A stretch of DNA of 64,000 nucleotides from CAXXHQ01 sp963665265 (GCA_963665265.2 OY762224.2:558001-622000), one strand, 5' to 3'; shown: positions 35,027 to 44,275, numbered from the stretch's first letter. Translations and numbers: made by a program. Notes: generated from the letters alone by a model not told the origin.

Positions 35027-35875
35027 TTATTTTCCGCAATAGTCGATCGTGCGGGCGAGTTCGCTCTTTAGGTCCTTGCGGCGAACGATACGATCGATAT
35101 AACCGTGCTCAAGCAAAAATTCGCTTGTCTGGAAGCCCTTCGGCAATTCGATGCGAATCGTCGCTTTTATCGTCCGCGGACCGGCGAAACCGATCAACGC
35201 CTTCGGTTCGGCGAAAATCACGTCGCCTAACGAGGCGAAACTGGCCGCCACGCCTCCCATCGTCGGATTGGTCAAGATGGAGATAAACAGCCCGCCGGCT
35301 TCGTCGTAGCGAGCTAACGCCGCCGAGACTTTCGCCATCTGCATTAGCGAGAGAATGCCTTCGTGCATGCGGGCGCCGCCTCCCGAGCCGGAGACGATAA
35401 TCAGCGGCAGGTTCTGCTCAATGGCGTTTTCAATAGCCCGAGTCAACTTTTCGCCGACGACCGAGCCCATGCTTCCCATGATGAACGAAGAATCGGTCAC
35501 GGCGAAAGCGACTCGCCGCGCGCGAATCATCCCCGAGCCGGTGACCGCAGCCTCGTGCAAACCCGTTCGCTTCCGCTCTTGTTCGATTTTTTGCGGATAA
35601 GGCGTCTTATCGACGAAATGGAGCGGATCGGCCGTCGTTAAGTCGGCGTCCCATTCCTCGAACGTCCCGTCGTCCAATACCTGCGCGATTCGCTGACGCG
35701 CCGGAACGTACCAGTGATAGTCGCACTCCGGACAAACGCCCAATTGACGCTCGGCCTCTTTGCGAAATATCGTCTGCTGGCAACCGGGGCAACGCTTCCA
35801 TAAGCCCTCGGGAACGCCGCGCTTCGGTCGCTTCAAGTAGTTCTTCCAACTGCTAGGATCGGGGGCGGTGGCCAT
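35027..35875 (-). CDS. accD: Acetyl-CoA carboxylase carboxyltransferase subunit beta
   Basis: A 282-residue AccD. With AccA it transfers CO2 from biotin-BCCP to acetyl-CoA, the committed step of fatty-acid synthesis. The N-terminal zinc ribbon is CPGC (about 29-32) and CPEC (about 48-51). The carboxyltransferase core has VVGEKLTRAIENA, SGSGGGARMHEGILSLMQMAK and TNPTMGGVAASFASLGD. I start at the ATG at 35873-35875; the longer frame translates a C-rich tract that abuts this ATG. There is no Shine-Dalgarno site. Confidence 0.96.
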   Translation of the reverse strand: MATAPDPSSWKNYLKRPKRGVPEGLWKRCPGCQQTIFRKEAERQLGVCPECDYHWYVPARQRIAQVLDDGTFEEWDADLTTADPLHFVDKTPYPQKIEQERKRTGLHEAAVTGSGMIRARRVAFAVTDSSFIMGSMGSVVGEKLTRAIENAIEQNLPLIIVSGSGGGARMHEGILSLMQMAKVSAALARYDEAGGLFISILTNPTMGGVAASFASLGDVIFAEPKALIGFAGPRTIKATIRIELPKGFQTSEFLLEHGYIDRIVRRKDLKSELARTIDYCGK

Positions 35876-35918
35876 AGGCAGGGGTCGGGGGTTAGGGAGC
35901 AAGGAACGGGGGACGGGC
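35876..35918 (-). repeat. C-rich leader tract directly before accD
   Basis: In gene sense the bases immediately before the accD ATG are C-rich, made of CCCTAACCCC, CGACCCCTGCC and CCCGTCCCCCG words. Similar words precede hisS (57994-58025) and occur near 22248-22276. It replaces the usual Shine-Dalgarno position. Confidence 0.5.
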
Positions 35919-36142
35919 ATAAAAGATAACGGTTTTCCCCGTTTTTCAAAAGACCCGTTTTCGGCGAGAGCCCCGAGGGAACGGCCTTATGCGTCGTTCC
36001 GCTTCGCTTAGCCTCGCCCCGGAGGGGGCGATTCAGGCGTCGGACAGGAAAAAGTCCTATCCTCTTTTGTAGGACGAGCGAATTGCGATATGGAGGGTCG
36101 CTTTACGTTGCGTAATTACGCAAGCGCCTATCTGGTAATTGG

Positions 36143-36733
36143 TTACGCTAACGCTAGGATGTCTTCCGGAATTACCTCGAAAACTTCGATTGACTCGTGA
36201 CCGACCGCCGGTTTCCATAGATCGCCCAGCGGTTGCTGAGTCGTGAAACGCCGGGCAAGACTAAGAAGAGGCTCGGGCAAAACAATCCCGATTACCCCCT
36301 CGCGGTGGCGTTTGAACAGTTTCGTCATACAGGCGCGAACCCGATCGTCCGCCTCGCTGAGCATTTCCCCCTCAGGCGGGCAGACCGTTTCCGGCTGCTC
36401 CTGCATCTGGCGATAGACCTTCGGCTGCTTATGGCGAATATCGGAGATGAGCATCCCTTGCCAAAGGCCAAGGTTCGCGCCCTGCATCTTGTCGAGTTTG
36501 CGAAGTTTGACGTCGAGCGTGTCGGCAATGATTTCGGCGGTCTGATGCGAAGGCTGCGACAAAGGCGAGTAAATTACTTCAAGCCCTTGATCGCGAAGGC
36601 GTTCGGCCGCTTGGGCCGCCTCGGCCATTCCCTGTTCGTTCAAGGGAATGTCTAGCGCCCCGGCGATTCGCTCTTGAACGTCATAGTCTGTGGAGCCGGG
36701 ACGAATCAGTACGACTTTTAATGTGTAGTTCAT
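36143..36733 (-). CDS. Histidine-phosphatase-fold protein lacking catalytic histidines
   Basis: A 196-residue protein of the phosphoglycerate-mutase/histidine-phosphatase fold. The phospho-acceptor motif RHG is RPG here (LIRPGST, residues 9-15), and the later His-containing strand reads GIVLPEPLLSLA instead of the usual SHGG type. The region YSPLSQPSHQTAEII is still clearly family-like. So both active-site histidines appear to be gone, and a binding or regulatory role is more likely than catalysis. I use the ATG at 36731-36733 (MNYTLKVVL). It lies between rpe and accD. Confidence 0.8.
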   Translation of the reverse strand: MNYTLKVVLIRPGSTDYDVQERIAGALDIPLNEQGMAEAAQAAERLRDQGLEVIYSPLSQPSHQTAEIIADTLDVKLRKLDKMQGANLGLWQGMLISDIRHKQPKVYRQMQEQPETVCPPEGEMLSEADDRVRACMTKLFKRHREGVIGIVLPEPLLSLARRFTTQQPLGDLWKPAVGHESIEVFEVIPEDILALA

Positions 36734-36841
36734 ATTTTTTGTTTGACGCGAATGTCGCGTCGCCGTCCGGCCCGTTATGTTGCGCCGGATTCGCAATCGC
36801 GGTCTCTCGTATTACAAAGTAGCGAGAGGAACCGCCGTCAT

Positions 36842-37576
36842 TCAAACCTTTTTGGCCGCCAGGGCCTGTTCGGTCATCTCTTCGATGAACCGACCGTAAT
36901 CATGTTGGGAAAACAACGCCGAGCCGGTGACGAATACGTCCGCTCCGGCCGAGGCGCAAACTCCGATCGTGTTGGAACATACGCCGCCGTCCACCGAAAT
37001 CAGTAAATCGGGACCGCCTAGCTCGCGAATGCGGCGTATTTTGCCCGCTGCCATTGGATCGAACGTCTGGCCCCCGAAACCAGGCTCCACGCTCATCACT
37101 AACGCCAAATCGCAGAGATCCAGGCAATCGCGAAGAGCGTCGGCCGAAGTCCGTGGGTTCAGAGAAATGCCCGCCGCAGCGCCAGTCGCGCGGATATCGG
37201 TCAAAAGCGGGCGAGGATCCCGCACCGCTTCAATGTGAATCGTAATCAGATCGGCCCCCGCATCCCGAAATCGGTGCATATACCGTCCCGGGTCGGAGAT
37301 CATCAAGTGAACGTCCAACGGAAGGTCCGTGCAGCGGCGAACCGCCTCGACTACCGGAATCCCGATGCTCATGTTGGGCACGAAATGCCCGTCCATCACG
37401 TCCAGATGCAGCAACTTCGCCCCGGCATCCTCCGCTTTGGCGATTTCATCGGCCAAATGCGCGAAATCGCATGCCAAAAGCGACGGATTAATCAACGGCT
37501 TCGCATGACGCAAATCCTTGAGAAATTGCGTTCGTTCCAGACGGGCAGCGCCGTTCAACGATGTGGTTGCATTCAT
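36842..37576 (-). CDS. rpe: Ribulose-phosphate 3-epimerase
   Basis: A 244-residue TIM-barrel enzyme interconverting ribulose-5-phosphate and xylulose-5-phosphate. The core has INPSLLACDFAHL (about residues 29-41), LHLDVMDGHFVPNMSIG (about 57-73, metal and catalytic residues), DVHLMI, SVEPGFGGQTF and the phosphate loop VDGGVCSNT, GSALF. An N-terminal extension of about 28 residues is longer than usual. The ATG at 37574-37576 is preferred over a TTG three codons upstream. No Shine-Dalgarno site is visible. Confidence 0.95.
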   Translation of the reverse strand: MNATTSLNGAARLERTQFLKDLRHAKPLINPSLLACDFAHLADEIAKAEDAGAKLLHLDVMDGHFVPNMSIGIPVVEAVRRCTDLPLDVHLMISDPGRYMHRFRDAGADLITIHIEAVRDPRPLLTDIRATGAAAGISLNPRTSADALRDCLDLCDLALVMSVEPGFGGQTFDPMAAGKIRRIRELGGPDLLISVDGGVCSNTIGVCASAGADVFVTGSALFSQHDYGRFIEEMTEQALAAKKV

Positions 37577-37915
37577 GGCGGTCAAGCAAATATGAAAAAT
37601 GCTAGATAATCGGTCCGGTCGGTTTATTTCGACCGCTCAAATTTGATACGCTCGATCATTCGTTCGAGTGCAACCTACCGCCTGCAAAAATCGGCTAGAG
37701 TTGTGAGCCGTCGGTCACGGCGACCGCGCTCAAGTGTTGCGTACTATTGTATCAAGAAGCAATCTCCTCGTCTGCGCATCTTTTGAGGAGTCGCGTAAAG
37801 CGTTTTGCAGCAATGTTTTAGGTCGCGTTTAATGTGGAATGCGATTGGTTCTTCCGAGGGGGGCGTGAGACAAATTGAATGTCCGAATGGTCGGTTTTGA
37901 AGTGACGCGCTCCAT
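37577..37915. other. Intergenic region upstream of rpe, 339 bp
   Basis: No gene is supported. A TACAAT on the minus strand (37746-37751) could be a -10 element for rpe, but no matching -35 is present at the right distance. No repeat or hairpin of note. Confidence 0.4.
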
Positions 37916-38689
37916 TTAAGGCGGGTCTTCGCCCAACGGCAGATCGCCAAGCGATTCCAGATTGAAGACCTTCAGAAAACGATCGGTCGTACGAAATTGC
38001 GGATTGCGGGGCGTCGAAGCCTCGCGGTCAATCCGAATCAAGCCGCGCCGGGCTAGTTGCGAAAGAAGATGCGAGCTTGGCTTTCCGCGAAGTTTGCCGA
38101 TCTGCTCGCCGCCGATCGGCTGCTTGTAGGCGACGACGGCCAATACGTCGATGGCCGCCTGCGACAAACGCGCTTCTTGAATGCGTCCGTAAAAACGTTG
38201 ACCGATGTGGGCGAATTCCTCCCGTAGAACAAGGCGAAACCCGTCCCCTTCTTTGATGACCCGATACGGAGCGTTTTCGCTCTGGTAAAATGCGTTTAGC
38301 TCGTCGACTAACGCCGGAATCTCGTCCGGCGAAACGTCGCGCATTAGTTCTGCCGCTTTTTCCGCGCTCAACGGACGGTTGTCCTCGTTGCCGACGAAAA
38401 GCATCGCCTCAAAAATCGTGCGAGGTTCGATCGGGCAAGCGTCGCTTTCGACCGTCGCGTCAACGTCGAAATCGGCCTCGGCGTCCGGAGCCGAAGACGT
38501 TTCGCTCGAAGCGGCCGAGCGATCCGCCTGCTCGCTCGATGCGCCGACGACGGCGTTCGTTCCGTCTTCCTCGGCGTTGGGCGAGAAAACGCTTCCCCCC
38601 ATCGCCTCGGCAAAAGCCTGGGTGAGCTGCTCCAGGGAGATTCCCTGCGAGGGCGTCGGATCGAGCGGCGATGGATCGGGTGAAGACAT
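37916..38689 (-). CDS. scpB: Segregation and condensation protein ScpB
   Basis: A 257-residue ScpB, the winged-helix partner of ScpA in the SMC condensin complex. The conserved domain is the C-terminal 165 residues: IFEAMLFVGNEDNRPLSAEKAA (in parts, about 92-113), RLSQAAIDVLAVVAYKQPI and LARRGLIR. The first 90 residues are an acidic, Ser/Ala-rich and probably disordered extension, absent from most ScpB proteins. scpA and smc are not in the window. Confidence 0.93.
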   Translation of the reverse strand: MSSPDPSPLDPTPSQGISLEQLTQAFAEAMGGSVFSPNAEEDGTNAVVGASSEQADRSAASSETSSAPDAEADFDVDATVESDACPIEPRTIFEAMLFVGNEDNRPLSAEKAAELMRDVSPDEIPALVDELNAFYQSENAPYRVIKEGDGFRLVLREEFAHIGQRFYGRIQEARLSQAAIDVLAVVAYKQPIGGEQIGKLRGKPSSHLLSQLARRGLIRIDREASTPRNPQFRTTDRFLKVFNLESLGDLPLGEDPP

Positions 38690-38773
38690 AAACGGAAAAG
38701 GAATAAAATGCCCGCGGCCCGGCGAGATGATTCGCCCACCGGACCGCGCGCGGTTTGTTCACAAATTACGCGA

Positions 38774-40516
38774 CTATTTTCCCTTGGCCGGATCAGCCTT
38801 CGGGGCGAGTTGCATCGGAGCGGTCTCGGCAGGAGTCTCTCCGCCGCCGACCACGCCGTTGGCGGCCATCGCGATGACCCCCGCCGTCTTGATGATTCCT
38901 TCCTCGATTTCAACTCGGGCGACGACTTCCTCGCCCTTCGGCTCGACCGAGACGATCAGGCGATCTTTCCCTTTGTCCTCGCCGAGCATTTTCAGCAAGG
39001 CCGAAGCGGTTCCCGACATTTGCGGGTTGTCGTCCATCTTTTCCAGGAAAGCGAGGATCGGCGTCGCCGAAACCGTGAGTTGGAACGGCGGAACGCTCTT
39101 CGAGGTCGATTTTTCCGAGCCGTCGATGAACGCCTTCAACGCTTCCGTCGCTTTCGCGCCGAATGCCGCGTAAACTTTCGTATCGGAGAAGGCGATCACG
39201 ACTTCCGGCTTCTCGCCGACCGCCTTGGCGGCTTCCTCGGAATCGGGAATCGCTACGATCGCCGTATGGAATCGAACTCCCTTATACGTCTCCGCGTCGA
39301 ATTTCAAATCGGAGACCGCTTCTCCGAGCTCTTTTTTCGAGGCCTCCAACGCTTTCTTTACGGCCGCCTCGAGCTTCGCGCCGTCGGCGATTTTCGAGCC
39401 TACGACGAGGCACGATTTTTCCGGCTCCAGTTGCAACGCCGCGCCGCCGTCGATCTCCTTGCCGACGACGGTCTTCTTGCCGGATTCAATCAAGGCGTTC
39501 GCTAAATCCGTGATCGCCGGCTCCAACTCGGCGCCGAGACCGGCGGCCTTAATGTCCTTCAACAGCACGGCTTTCGCCTCGTCCATCGAAGCGTCGATTT
39601 TTTTCGCCGCCGCATCGCTCAGCGTGAAGCGCTTGATCGCGCTCACCGCGGCGTCCGATTCAAGGGCGCCGGCGAATTCGCTCGTGTTCGATTTCATCGC
39701 CGCGACCTTCGTCGCTAATTCGCTTCCCGCCTTCGGCTTTAACGTGGCTTCCAAAACGAGCTTCTTCTCCGTAGAGTCGAACTTCCAACCGATCGACAAA
39801 TCATCCGTCGATTTCAGAGCGTCGGCCAAAATGGCGAGGTTTTCTTTCGCAGCGCCCACGGCCGCCGCAGCGTCCGCTCCTCCGGCCAGCATCGCTTGCA
39901 TTTGCATCTGCTTTTCAATGTTCGAAATCAATTCGTCTCGCAGCGCTTGCGGAACGTCTTTCATCGGAACGCGATAGCTGAGCAAATACTTCTTCGGCAG
40001 ACCTTCGAGCAATGCGGTCGGATCTTCCGGCGCGCCCGATAGATTTTCCGCCTTGTCCGAAACCAGCGTCCACTTCCCCTTTTGCGAAGCGGCGACCTTT
40101 TGGCTGAATACCTCGGCCAAGATCACGCCGTCCTTTTCCTCTAGCTCTTTCTTCTTCGTGCGCGAGCCTCCTTGGAACGCGCCGAGCAAGCCCTTCGCGT
40201 CTTCGCAGGGGAGGTACAATACCGCTATCGGCGGTTTCTTCACGTCATCGACGAACACCGCGATCGCCCAGGGTTGCGTGCGGCTGACTTTGCCTTGGGA
40301 GTACATTCCGAAAAGTCCGTTTATCATCTGGCCGACGCCCGGCTTCCCGATCATCTCGCTCACGCCTTCGGCGGCGGTTACCGCTTGCTCGATTCCGGCG
40401 AACGAAACCACGGCGACCGGCTTCTTCGCCTCGGCCGCTGAGGCCGCCGACGTGAAACTCGCCGCGAACAGCGACGCAAATAAAAACGGAACTAACGCGA
40501 TTCTAATCTTTTTCAC
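38774..40516 (-). CDS. Secreted hypothetical protein, tandem paralogue 1
   Basis: A 580-residue exported protein. The start is GTG (40514-40516) with AGGAGA just upstream, which puts a proper signal peptide at the N-terminus (KKIRIALVPFLFASLF, cleavage near ASAAEA). The mature part is Lys/Ala/Glu-rich with alternating strands and helices and no catalytic motif I know. It is clearly related to the next gene upstream (40838-42502): same opening (KPVAVVSFA against KKLVAMVTLS), the same EDPT motif and the same domain order. Such secreted proteins occur in planctomycetes; the function is unknown. Confidence 0.82.
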   Translation of the reverse strand: MKKIRIALVPFLFASLFAASFTSAASAAEAKKPVAVVSFAGIEQAVTAAEGVSEMIGKPGVGQMINGLFGMYSQGKVSRTQPWAIAVFVDDVKKPPIAVLYLPCEDAKGLLGAFQGGSRTKKKELEEKDGVILAEVFSQKVAASQKGKWTLVSDKAENLSGAPEDPTALLEGLPKKYLLSYRVPMKDVPQALRDELISNIEKQMQMQAMLAGGADAAAAVGAAKENLAILADALKSTDDLSIGWKFDSTEKKLVLEATLKPKAGSELATKVAAMKSNTSEFAGALESDAAVSAIKRFTLSDAAAKKIDASMDEAKAVLLKDIKAAGLGAELEPAITDLANALIESGKKTVVGKEIDGGAALQLEPEKSCLVVGSKIADGAKLEAAVKKALEASKKELGEAVSDLKFDAETYKGVRFHTAIVAIPDSEEAAKAVGEKPEVVIAFSDTKVYAAFGAKATEALKAFIDGSEKSTSKSVPPFQLTVSATPILAFLEKMDDNPQMSGTASALLKMLGEDKGKDRLIVSVEPKGEEVVARVEIEEGIIKTAGVIAMAANGVVGGGETPAETAPMQLAPKADPAKGK

Positions 40517-40837
40517 AAGTCGTTCTCCTGATTGGGGACACGGATAATTTGCGCGACAAAGAACGCCCGATAGGGAGTCCTCGAAATCTAATGGATGTTG
40601 ACAGGCTAGGAATTCAAAAAAACCGCCTCTCGCGCCGGCCATAGTGTACGATTCCTCGCCTTCCTCGGCCAGGGGGAAATATTCGTCGCTTGCTCGCCGC
40701 TCAAACGATGCACCATTTTTACGGAGCCGCCGGGGAAAACGTTCAATGTGAGTTGGCGGCCGTTTCGCCGTCGGGGGGGCTTACCCGACGCGACATTTGC
40801 GAAATTTCAACTCGCTCCGACGTTTCGTTCTAGGCCG
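40517..40837. other. Intergenic region between the two paralogues, 321 bp
   Basis: No gene. A 7-bp hairpin, CGTCGGG (40769-40775) with CCCGACG (40784-40790), lies about 50 bases past the stop of the upstream paralogue and could slow or end transcription, but lacks a T-tract. The promoter of the downstream paralogue is not evident. Confidence 0.4.
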
Positions 40838-42502
40838 CTAATCGGCGAACGGCGATTTTTCCGGACCGCCGCTCTGCGACGGCGTCCGTGACGCCGGCGG
40901 ACCGCTCATCGATGCCGACGATCCGATCGCTTTCAATACGCCCTCTTCGACTTCAAGTCGTAGAACGTAAGAGTCGCTTTCTTTGGCGTCGCCGGACAAA
41001 ATTACGCCGTCCTTGCCGGAGGATCGCGCCAGCTTTTCGGACAGCAGGGCCGTAAAAGGATTGGGCGTCGTCGCTTGAAGCATTTTAACGATCGGCTCCG
41101 TCTTCACTTGAATCTTCATCGAGGGGATTGCCGCTACGTCGGCAGACTCCGAAGAATCAATGCGGCTCTTCAATAATTCCTCGGCCTTCTCGCCGACGCA
41201 AAAGTATACTTTGCCTTCGCCGAAAGCCGCGACCAACTCGACTTTTTCGGGAAAAACTCCGGACGGTCCGGCCCCTTTAGGAACGGTCAGCGATAGTTTG
41301 TGGATTTTCATTTCCTTGGCGGTTGCGACGTCGAATTTTAGATCGGTGATGATTTGCGGCGCTTCTTTTTTGCACGCCTCGGCCGCTCGTTTGAACCGCG
41401 ACTCTAATTTTCCGCTATCGCCGATCTGCGCTCCGTAAATCAGATACGAATCGTTAGGCTCGCATTTGAATCCGAATCCGTCGTTGATTCGACCTCCGGC
41501 GTGCGTCTGCTCGATGAGCGCGTCGACGAACGCAAATCCTTCGCCGAACGCCGGTCTCGGCGGGGCGTTCGCTTTCTTCTTTTCGGAATTCACTTCTTCG
41601 GCGACTCCGCGTCGAATCGCGCCCACGGCGAAATCACTCGATAAAAAACCGGCGTAATCGGTCTTTAACGAACGGATCGTCGAAATATCTCCCGACAAAT
41701 CCGTTCCTCCCTTTGCAGTCGCCGTCGCTTCAACGACGAGTTTTTTCTCCGCCTCGTCAAATTGCACGCCGATCGTCAAGTCGTCAAGCGAATTCAGCTT
41801 CGTCGTCATCTCGGTAAGGCGGTCCCGAATGCTCACGGCGATCGGAGCGAACGTGGTTGATTCGCCGGGAATGCTTTGTAATACGACTTTCGCTCCGGCA
41901 ATAACCGATTCTCGCTCCTCAGACGATAGATCTTTCAACAAGACTCGCAGTCCAACTAAATACTTTTTCGGAGCCTCTCCCATCGCCTCCGTCGGATCTT
42001 CCGGCGCGACGTTAAGGAGATATTTTTTGTCGGTGACGAGAACCCAATTCCCTTTTTTCGCCAGATAGAACGACCGCCCGTTAAAAGCCGGGCCGCTCAA
42101 GACGCCGTCTTTCTCCGTCGCTTTTTCCAACTTGCCTTGCGGCTTAGGAAGAAGTCCGTAAATGTCCTTTACGCTCTTACCGGCTACGTAAATTACGAAC
42201 GGCGGATTCGATTTCTTGTCATCGGCGAAGGCCGCGATAGCGATCGGCGCGGATTTGTCGATCGCCGTCAGGCCTTTCCCTTGCGTCGCCATCGTAACGC
42301 CCATCGTGAGCATCGGCGCCAAACCGGGGTTCTCAATCGTCGCCCCAAATTTGTCCGCGAATTTGAATAGGTCGTCCACGCTCGACAACGTTACCATGGC
42401 GACCAGCTTCTTCGGCTCCTCCTCGGCCTTCGCCGACGACGCGAAAGTCGAAATAATCAGCGCGGCGAACGTAAACGGCACGACGAATCGTAAATTTCTC
42501 AC
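40838..42502 (-). CDS. Secreted hypothetical protein, tandem paralogue 2
   Basis: A 554-residue paralogue of the neighbouring gene, with signal peptide (RNLRFVVPFTFAALIIS ... SSAKA). The start is GTG (42500-42502) with GGAG 7 bases upstream. Conserved points shared with paralogue 1 include NPPFVIYVAG (against KPPIAVLYLP), GNWVLVTDK (against GKWTLVSDK), APEDPTE and the late VEEGVLKAIGSSASM (against IEEGIIKTAGVIAMA). The C-terminus ends in a Ser/Pro/Gly-rich tail. No known domain. Confidence 0.82.
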   Translation of the reverse strand: MRNLRFVVPFTFAALIISTFASSAKAEEEPKKLVAMVTLSSVDDLFKFADKFGATIENPGLAPMLTMGVTMATQGKGLTAIDKSAPIAIAAFADDKKSNPPFVIYVAGKSVKDIYGLLPKPQGKLEKATEKDGVLSGPAFNGRSFYLAKKGNWVLVTDKKYLLNVAPEDPTEAMGEAPKKYLVGLRVLLKDLSSEERESVIAGAKVVLQSIPGESTTFAPIAVSIRDRLTEMTTKLNSLDDLTIGVQFDEAEKKLVVEATATAKGGTDLSGDISTIRSLKTDYAGFLSSDFAVGAIRRGVAEEVNSEKKKANAPPRPAFGEGFAFVDALIEQTHAGGRINDGFGFKCEPNDSYLIYGAQIGDSGKLESRFKRAAEACKKEAPQIITDLKFDVATAKEMKIHKLSLTVPKGAGPSGVFPEKVELVAAFGEGKVYFCVGEKAEELLKSRIDSSESADVAAIPSMKIQVKTEPIVKMLQATTPNPFTALLSEKLARSSGKDGVILSGDAKESDSYVLRLEVEEGVLKAIGSSASMSGPPASRTPSQSGGPEKSPFAD

Positions 42503-42717
42503 GAGTATGCTCCGGTAAACGTGCGTGAACGGAATAGCGGTATAAGGAATTTTTCGTCAATGCGCGGACAGAACGCCCGCGCATAAGAAGTCATTCGCTG
42601 CAAATAGAGAAATATTGGCGTGAAAACGCGTGTATTCGGAACTGCGCAAACGGATCGGTCGGCGATGAGGCCGGGGGGAGGAAACGCGACGAGAGAAGGC
42701 GTTCGAAAACCTGCGGT

Positions 42718-42939
42718 TTAACGTTCGCGGAACGTGATGCGGCCCTTGGTCAGATCGTAGGGCGAAAGTTCGACTCGAACGCGGTCGCCCGGAACGATGC
42801 GGATGAAATTCTTCCGCATTCTGCCCGCCACATGCGCAATAACGCTATGGCCGCTTTCCAGTTGAACGCGAAATCGCGTATTGGCTAACGCCTCCGTTAC
42901 AGTGCCTTCTACTTCAATTGCTTCTTCTTTCTTCGGCAT
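42718..42939 (-). CDS. infA: Translation initiation factor IF-1
   Basis: A 73-residue single OB-fold protein: MPKKEEAIEVEGTVTEALAN at the start, then FRVQLESGHSVIAHVAGRMR and the diagnostic C-terminal part, VPGDRVRVELSPYDLTKGRI. IF-1 binds the ribosomal A site during initiation. The frame is open upstream to 43188, but only the ATG at 42937-42939 gives the family's N-terminus and length. It lies away from ribosomal-protein genes. Confidence 0.96.
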   Translation of the reverse strand: MPKKEEAIEVEGTVTEALANTRFRVQLESGHSVIAHVAGRMRKNFIRIVPGDRVRVELSPYDLTKGRITFRER

Positions 42940-43136
42940 AACGCGCTCCTGATCGACAAACGGGCTCCATTTACAATCCCCCCATCTTACCATTATTCCC
43001 GGAAGAGTCCAGAGCGGTTTAATCGCGATTTTCCAGCCTCCCGCCCGTTCGAGCGTTAGTCCGTGGGCCAAATTTGCGAGCGAAAATGGATCGTTGATCG
43101 AGTCGGAGACAATAAAACCCCTACTCAAAGACGTAA

Positions 43137-43166
43137 TTGGCGCAGCCCCTTCGCCGCCGCTATAAT
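43137..43166 (+). promoter_or_regulatory. Promoter giving a nearly leaderless HYExAFE mRNA
   Basis: TTGGCG (43137-43142), an 18-base spacer and a perfect TATAAT (43161-43166). The ATG is at 43175, only eight bases past the -10, so the message would begin within a few bases of its start codon. This fits the lack of any Shine-Dalgarno site. Confidence 0.6.
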
Positions 43167-43174
43167 CGCTTTTT

Positions 43175-43765
43175 ATGAACCGCGACAATCATTATGAAGC
43201 GGCTTTCGAAGCTTTTCTCCGTTCGCAAGGCGTTCCTTACGTCGCCGTGGACGAAGCGCGCCGAAGTCTTCTGGCCGACGGCGCCACGATAAAAAGCCTC
43301 GACTTCATCGTCTCCTCGCCCGGCCCGAGCTCTTGGCTCGTCGACGTAAAAGGTCGTCGCTTTCCCTCCGGAGACGAGCAAAAACAATACTGGAAAAACT
43401 GGTCCACTGCCGACGATCTTCGCAGTCTTGCGCACTGGGAAAAACTATTCGGCGAGAATTTTCGCGGACTCTTCGTCTTCGCCTTCGACGTGTTGGGCGA
43501 TCGTTCTCCATTACCTCCTGAGCGTCTTTTTTCCTTTCGAGATAGCCTCTACGCCTTCGTGGGCGTTACGCTCGTCGATTACGCCGTCTTCGCCCGGCGC
43601 ATTTCCCCACGCTGGGATACAGTGGCCATGCCGACGGCCGAATTTCGCCGTCGTGCGCGCCCGATCGAGAACTTTCTTGGCCTGACCTCGCTCGATACGA
43701 ACGGACCGCCGCTCGCGGAAGCGCTTACCTCGTCTGACGAGGAAAACGTCGAAGAGACGTTTTAA
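43175..43765 (+). CDS. HYExAFE family protein, PD-(D/E)xK nuclease-like
   Basis: A 196-residue protein with the hallmark NHYEAAFEAFL at residues 5-15, naming the HYExAFE family known mainly from planctomycetes. LDFIV (42-46) followed by WLVDVKGRR (54-62) gives the D...DxK pattern of the PD-(D/E)xK nuclease fold, with Glu in the first helix. A nuclease or nuclease-derived DNA-binding role is inferred. It begins 235 bases from infA on the opposite strand. A terminator follows at 43801. Confidence 0.9.
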   Translation: MNRDNHYEAAFEAFLRSQGVPYVAVDEARRSLLADGATIKSLDFIVSSPGPSSWLVDVKGRRFPSGDEQKQYWKNWSTADDLRSLAHWEKLFGENFRGLFVFAFDVLGDRSPLPPERLFSFRDSLYAFVGVTLVDYAVFARRISPRWDTVAMPTAEFRRRARPIENFLGLTSLDTNGPPLAEALTSSDEENVEETF

Positions 43766-43800
43766 ATCCTATTGCGCAAACGGCGTTTACCCTGATTTTT

Positions 43801-43830
43801 GCGAAAAACGGCGTTGTTTTTCGCGTTTTT
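43801..43830 (+). terminator. Intrinsic terminator after the HYExAFE gene
   Basis: GCGAAAAAC (43801-43809) and GTTTTTCGC (43816-43824) form a 9-bp stem with a 6-base loop, followed by GTTTTTCCCC. It lies 36 bases after the stop codon of the plus-strand gene. Confidence 0.75.
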
Positions 43831-43918
43831 CCCCTTTCCGGTTGCGAAACCCGCCCCGTTGGAAATAGAATAGATTTTTTACCCCCCGCCGGATTACTTT
43901 GCCGATCGACGATTTTCC

Positions 43919-44185
43919 ATGAATTCATTTCAACGCATTTTCGCCGCCGCCCGTTTGTCGTTCGCCACGCTTGTTTTCTATCTGGGATTCGCCTCCAACT
44001 TGCTCGCCGCAAAAGGGGATTCCGAAGCGGCCGACGCCGGCGGCCCTTCATGGGTTACCGGTTATATGTTCGTCGTCCTCTGCGTCGCCGCCGGAATGAT
44101 CGCCATTCTCCGCCCCAGCTTGCGAAGAGATCGTGCCAGGCCGGAGAGTTTCGTCGAGACGACCGCGGAACCCAAAAAGAAATAA
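43919..44185 (+). CDS. Small membrane protein, 88 aa
   Basis: An 88-residue protein with a hydrophobic N-terminus (about residues 12-30, possibly a signal peptide ending LLAA), a second membrane helix near 48-64 (GYMFVVLCVAAGMIAILRP) and a basic C-terminus. I do not recognise a family, though size and layout fit many small planctomycete membrane proteins. It lies 91 bases upstream of doxX-like, same strand. Confidence 0.65.
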   Translation: MNSFQRIFAAARLSFATLVFYLGFASNLLAAKGDSEAADAGGPSWVTGYMFVVLCVAAGMIAILRPSLRRDRARPESFVETTAEPKKK

Positions 44186-44275
44186 TGCGGCCGTCTTGTC
44201 CGACGCTGACCCGATACGGATAATGCGCGTGGTTCATTTTCGGCGATGCTTTTTCTTTTTGGAAGGAGTTTCAGA

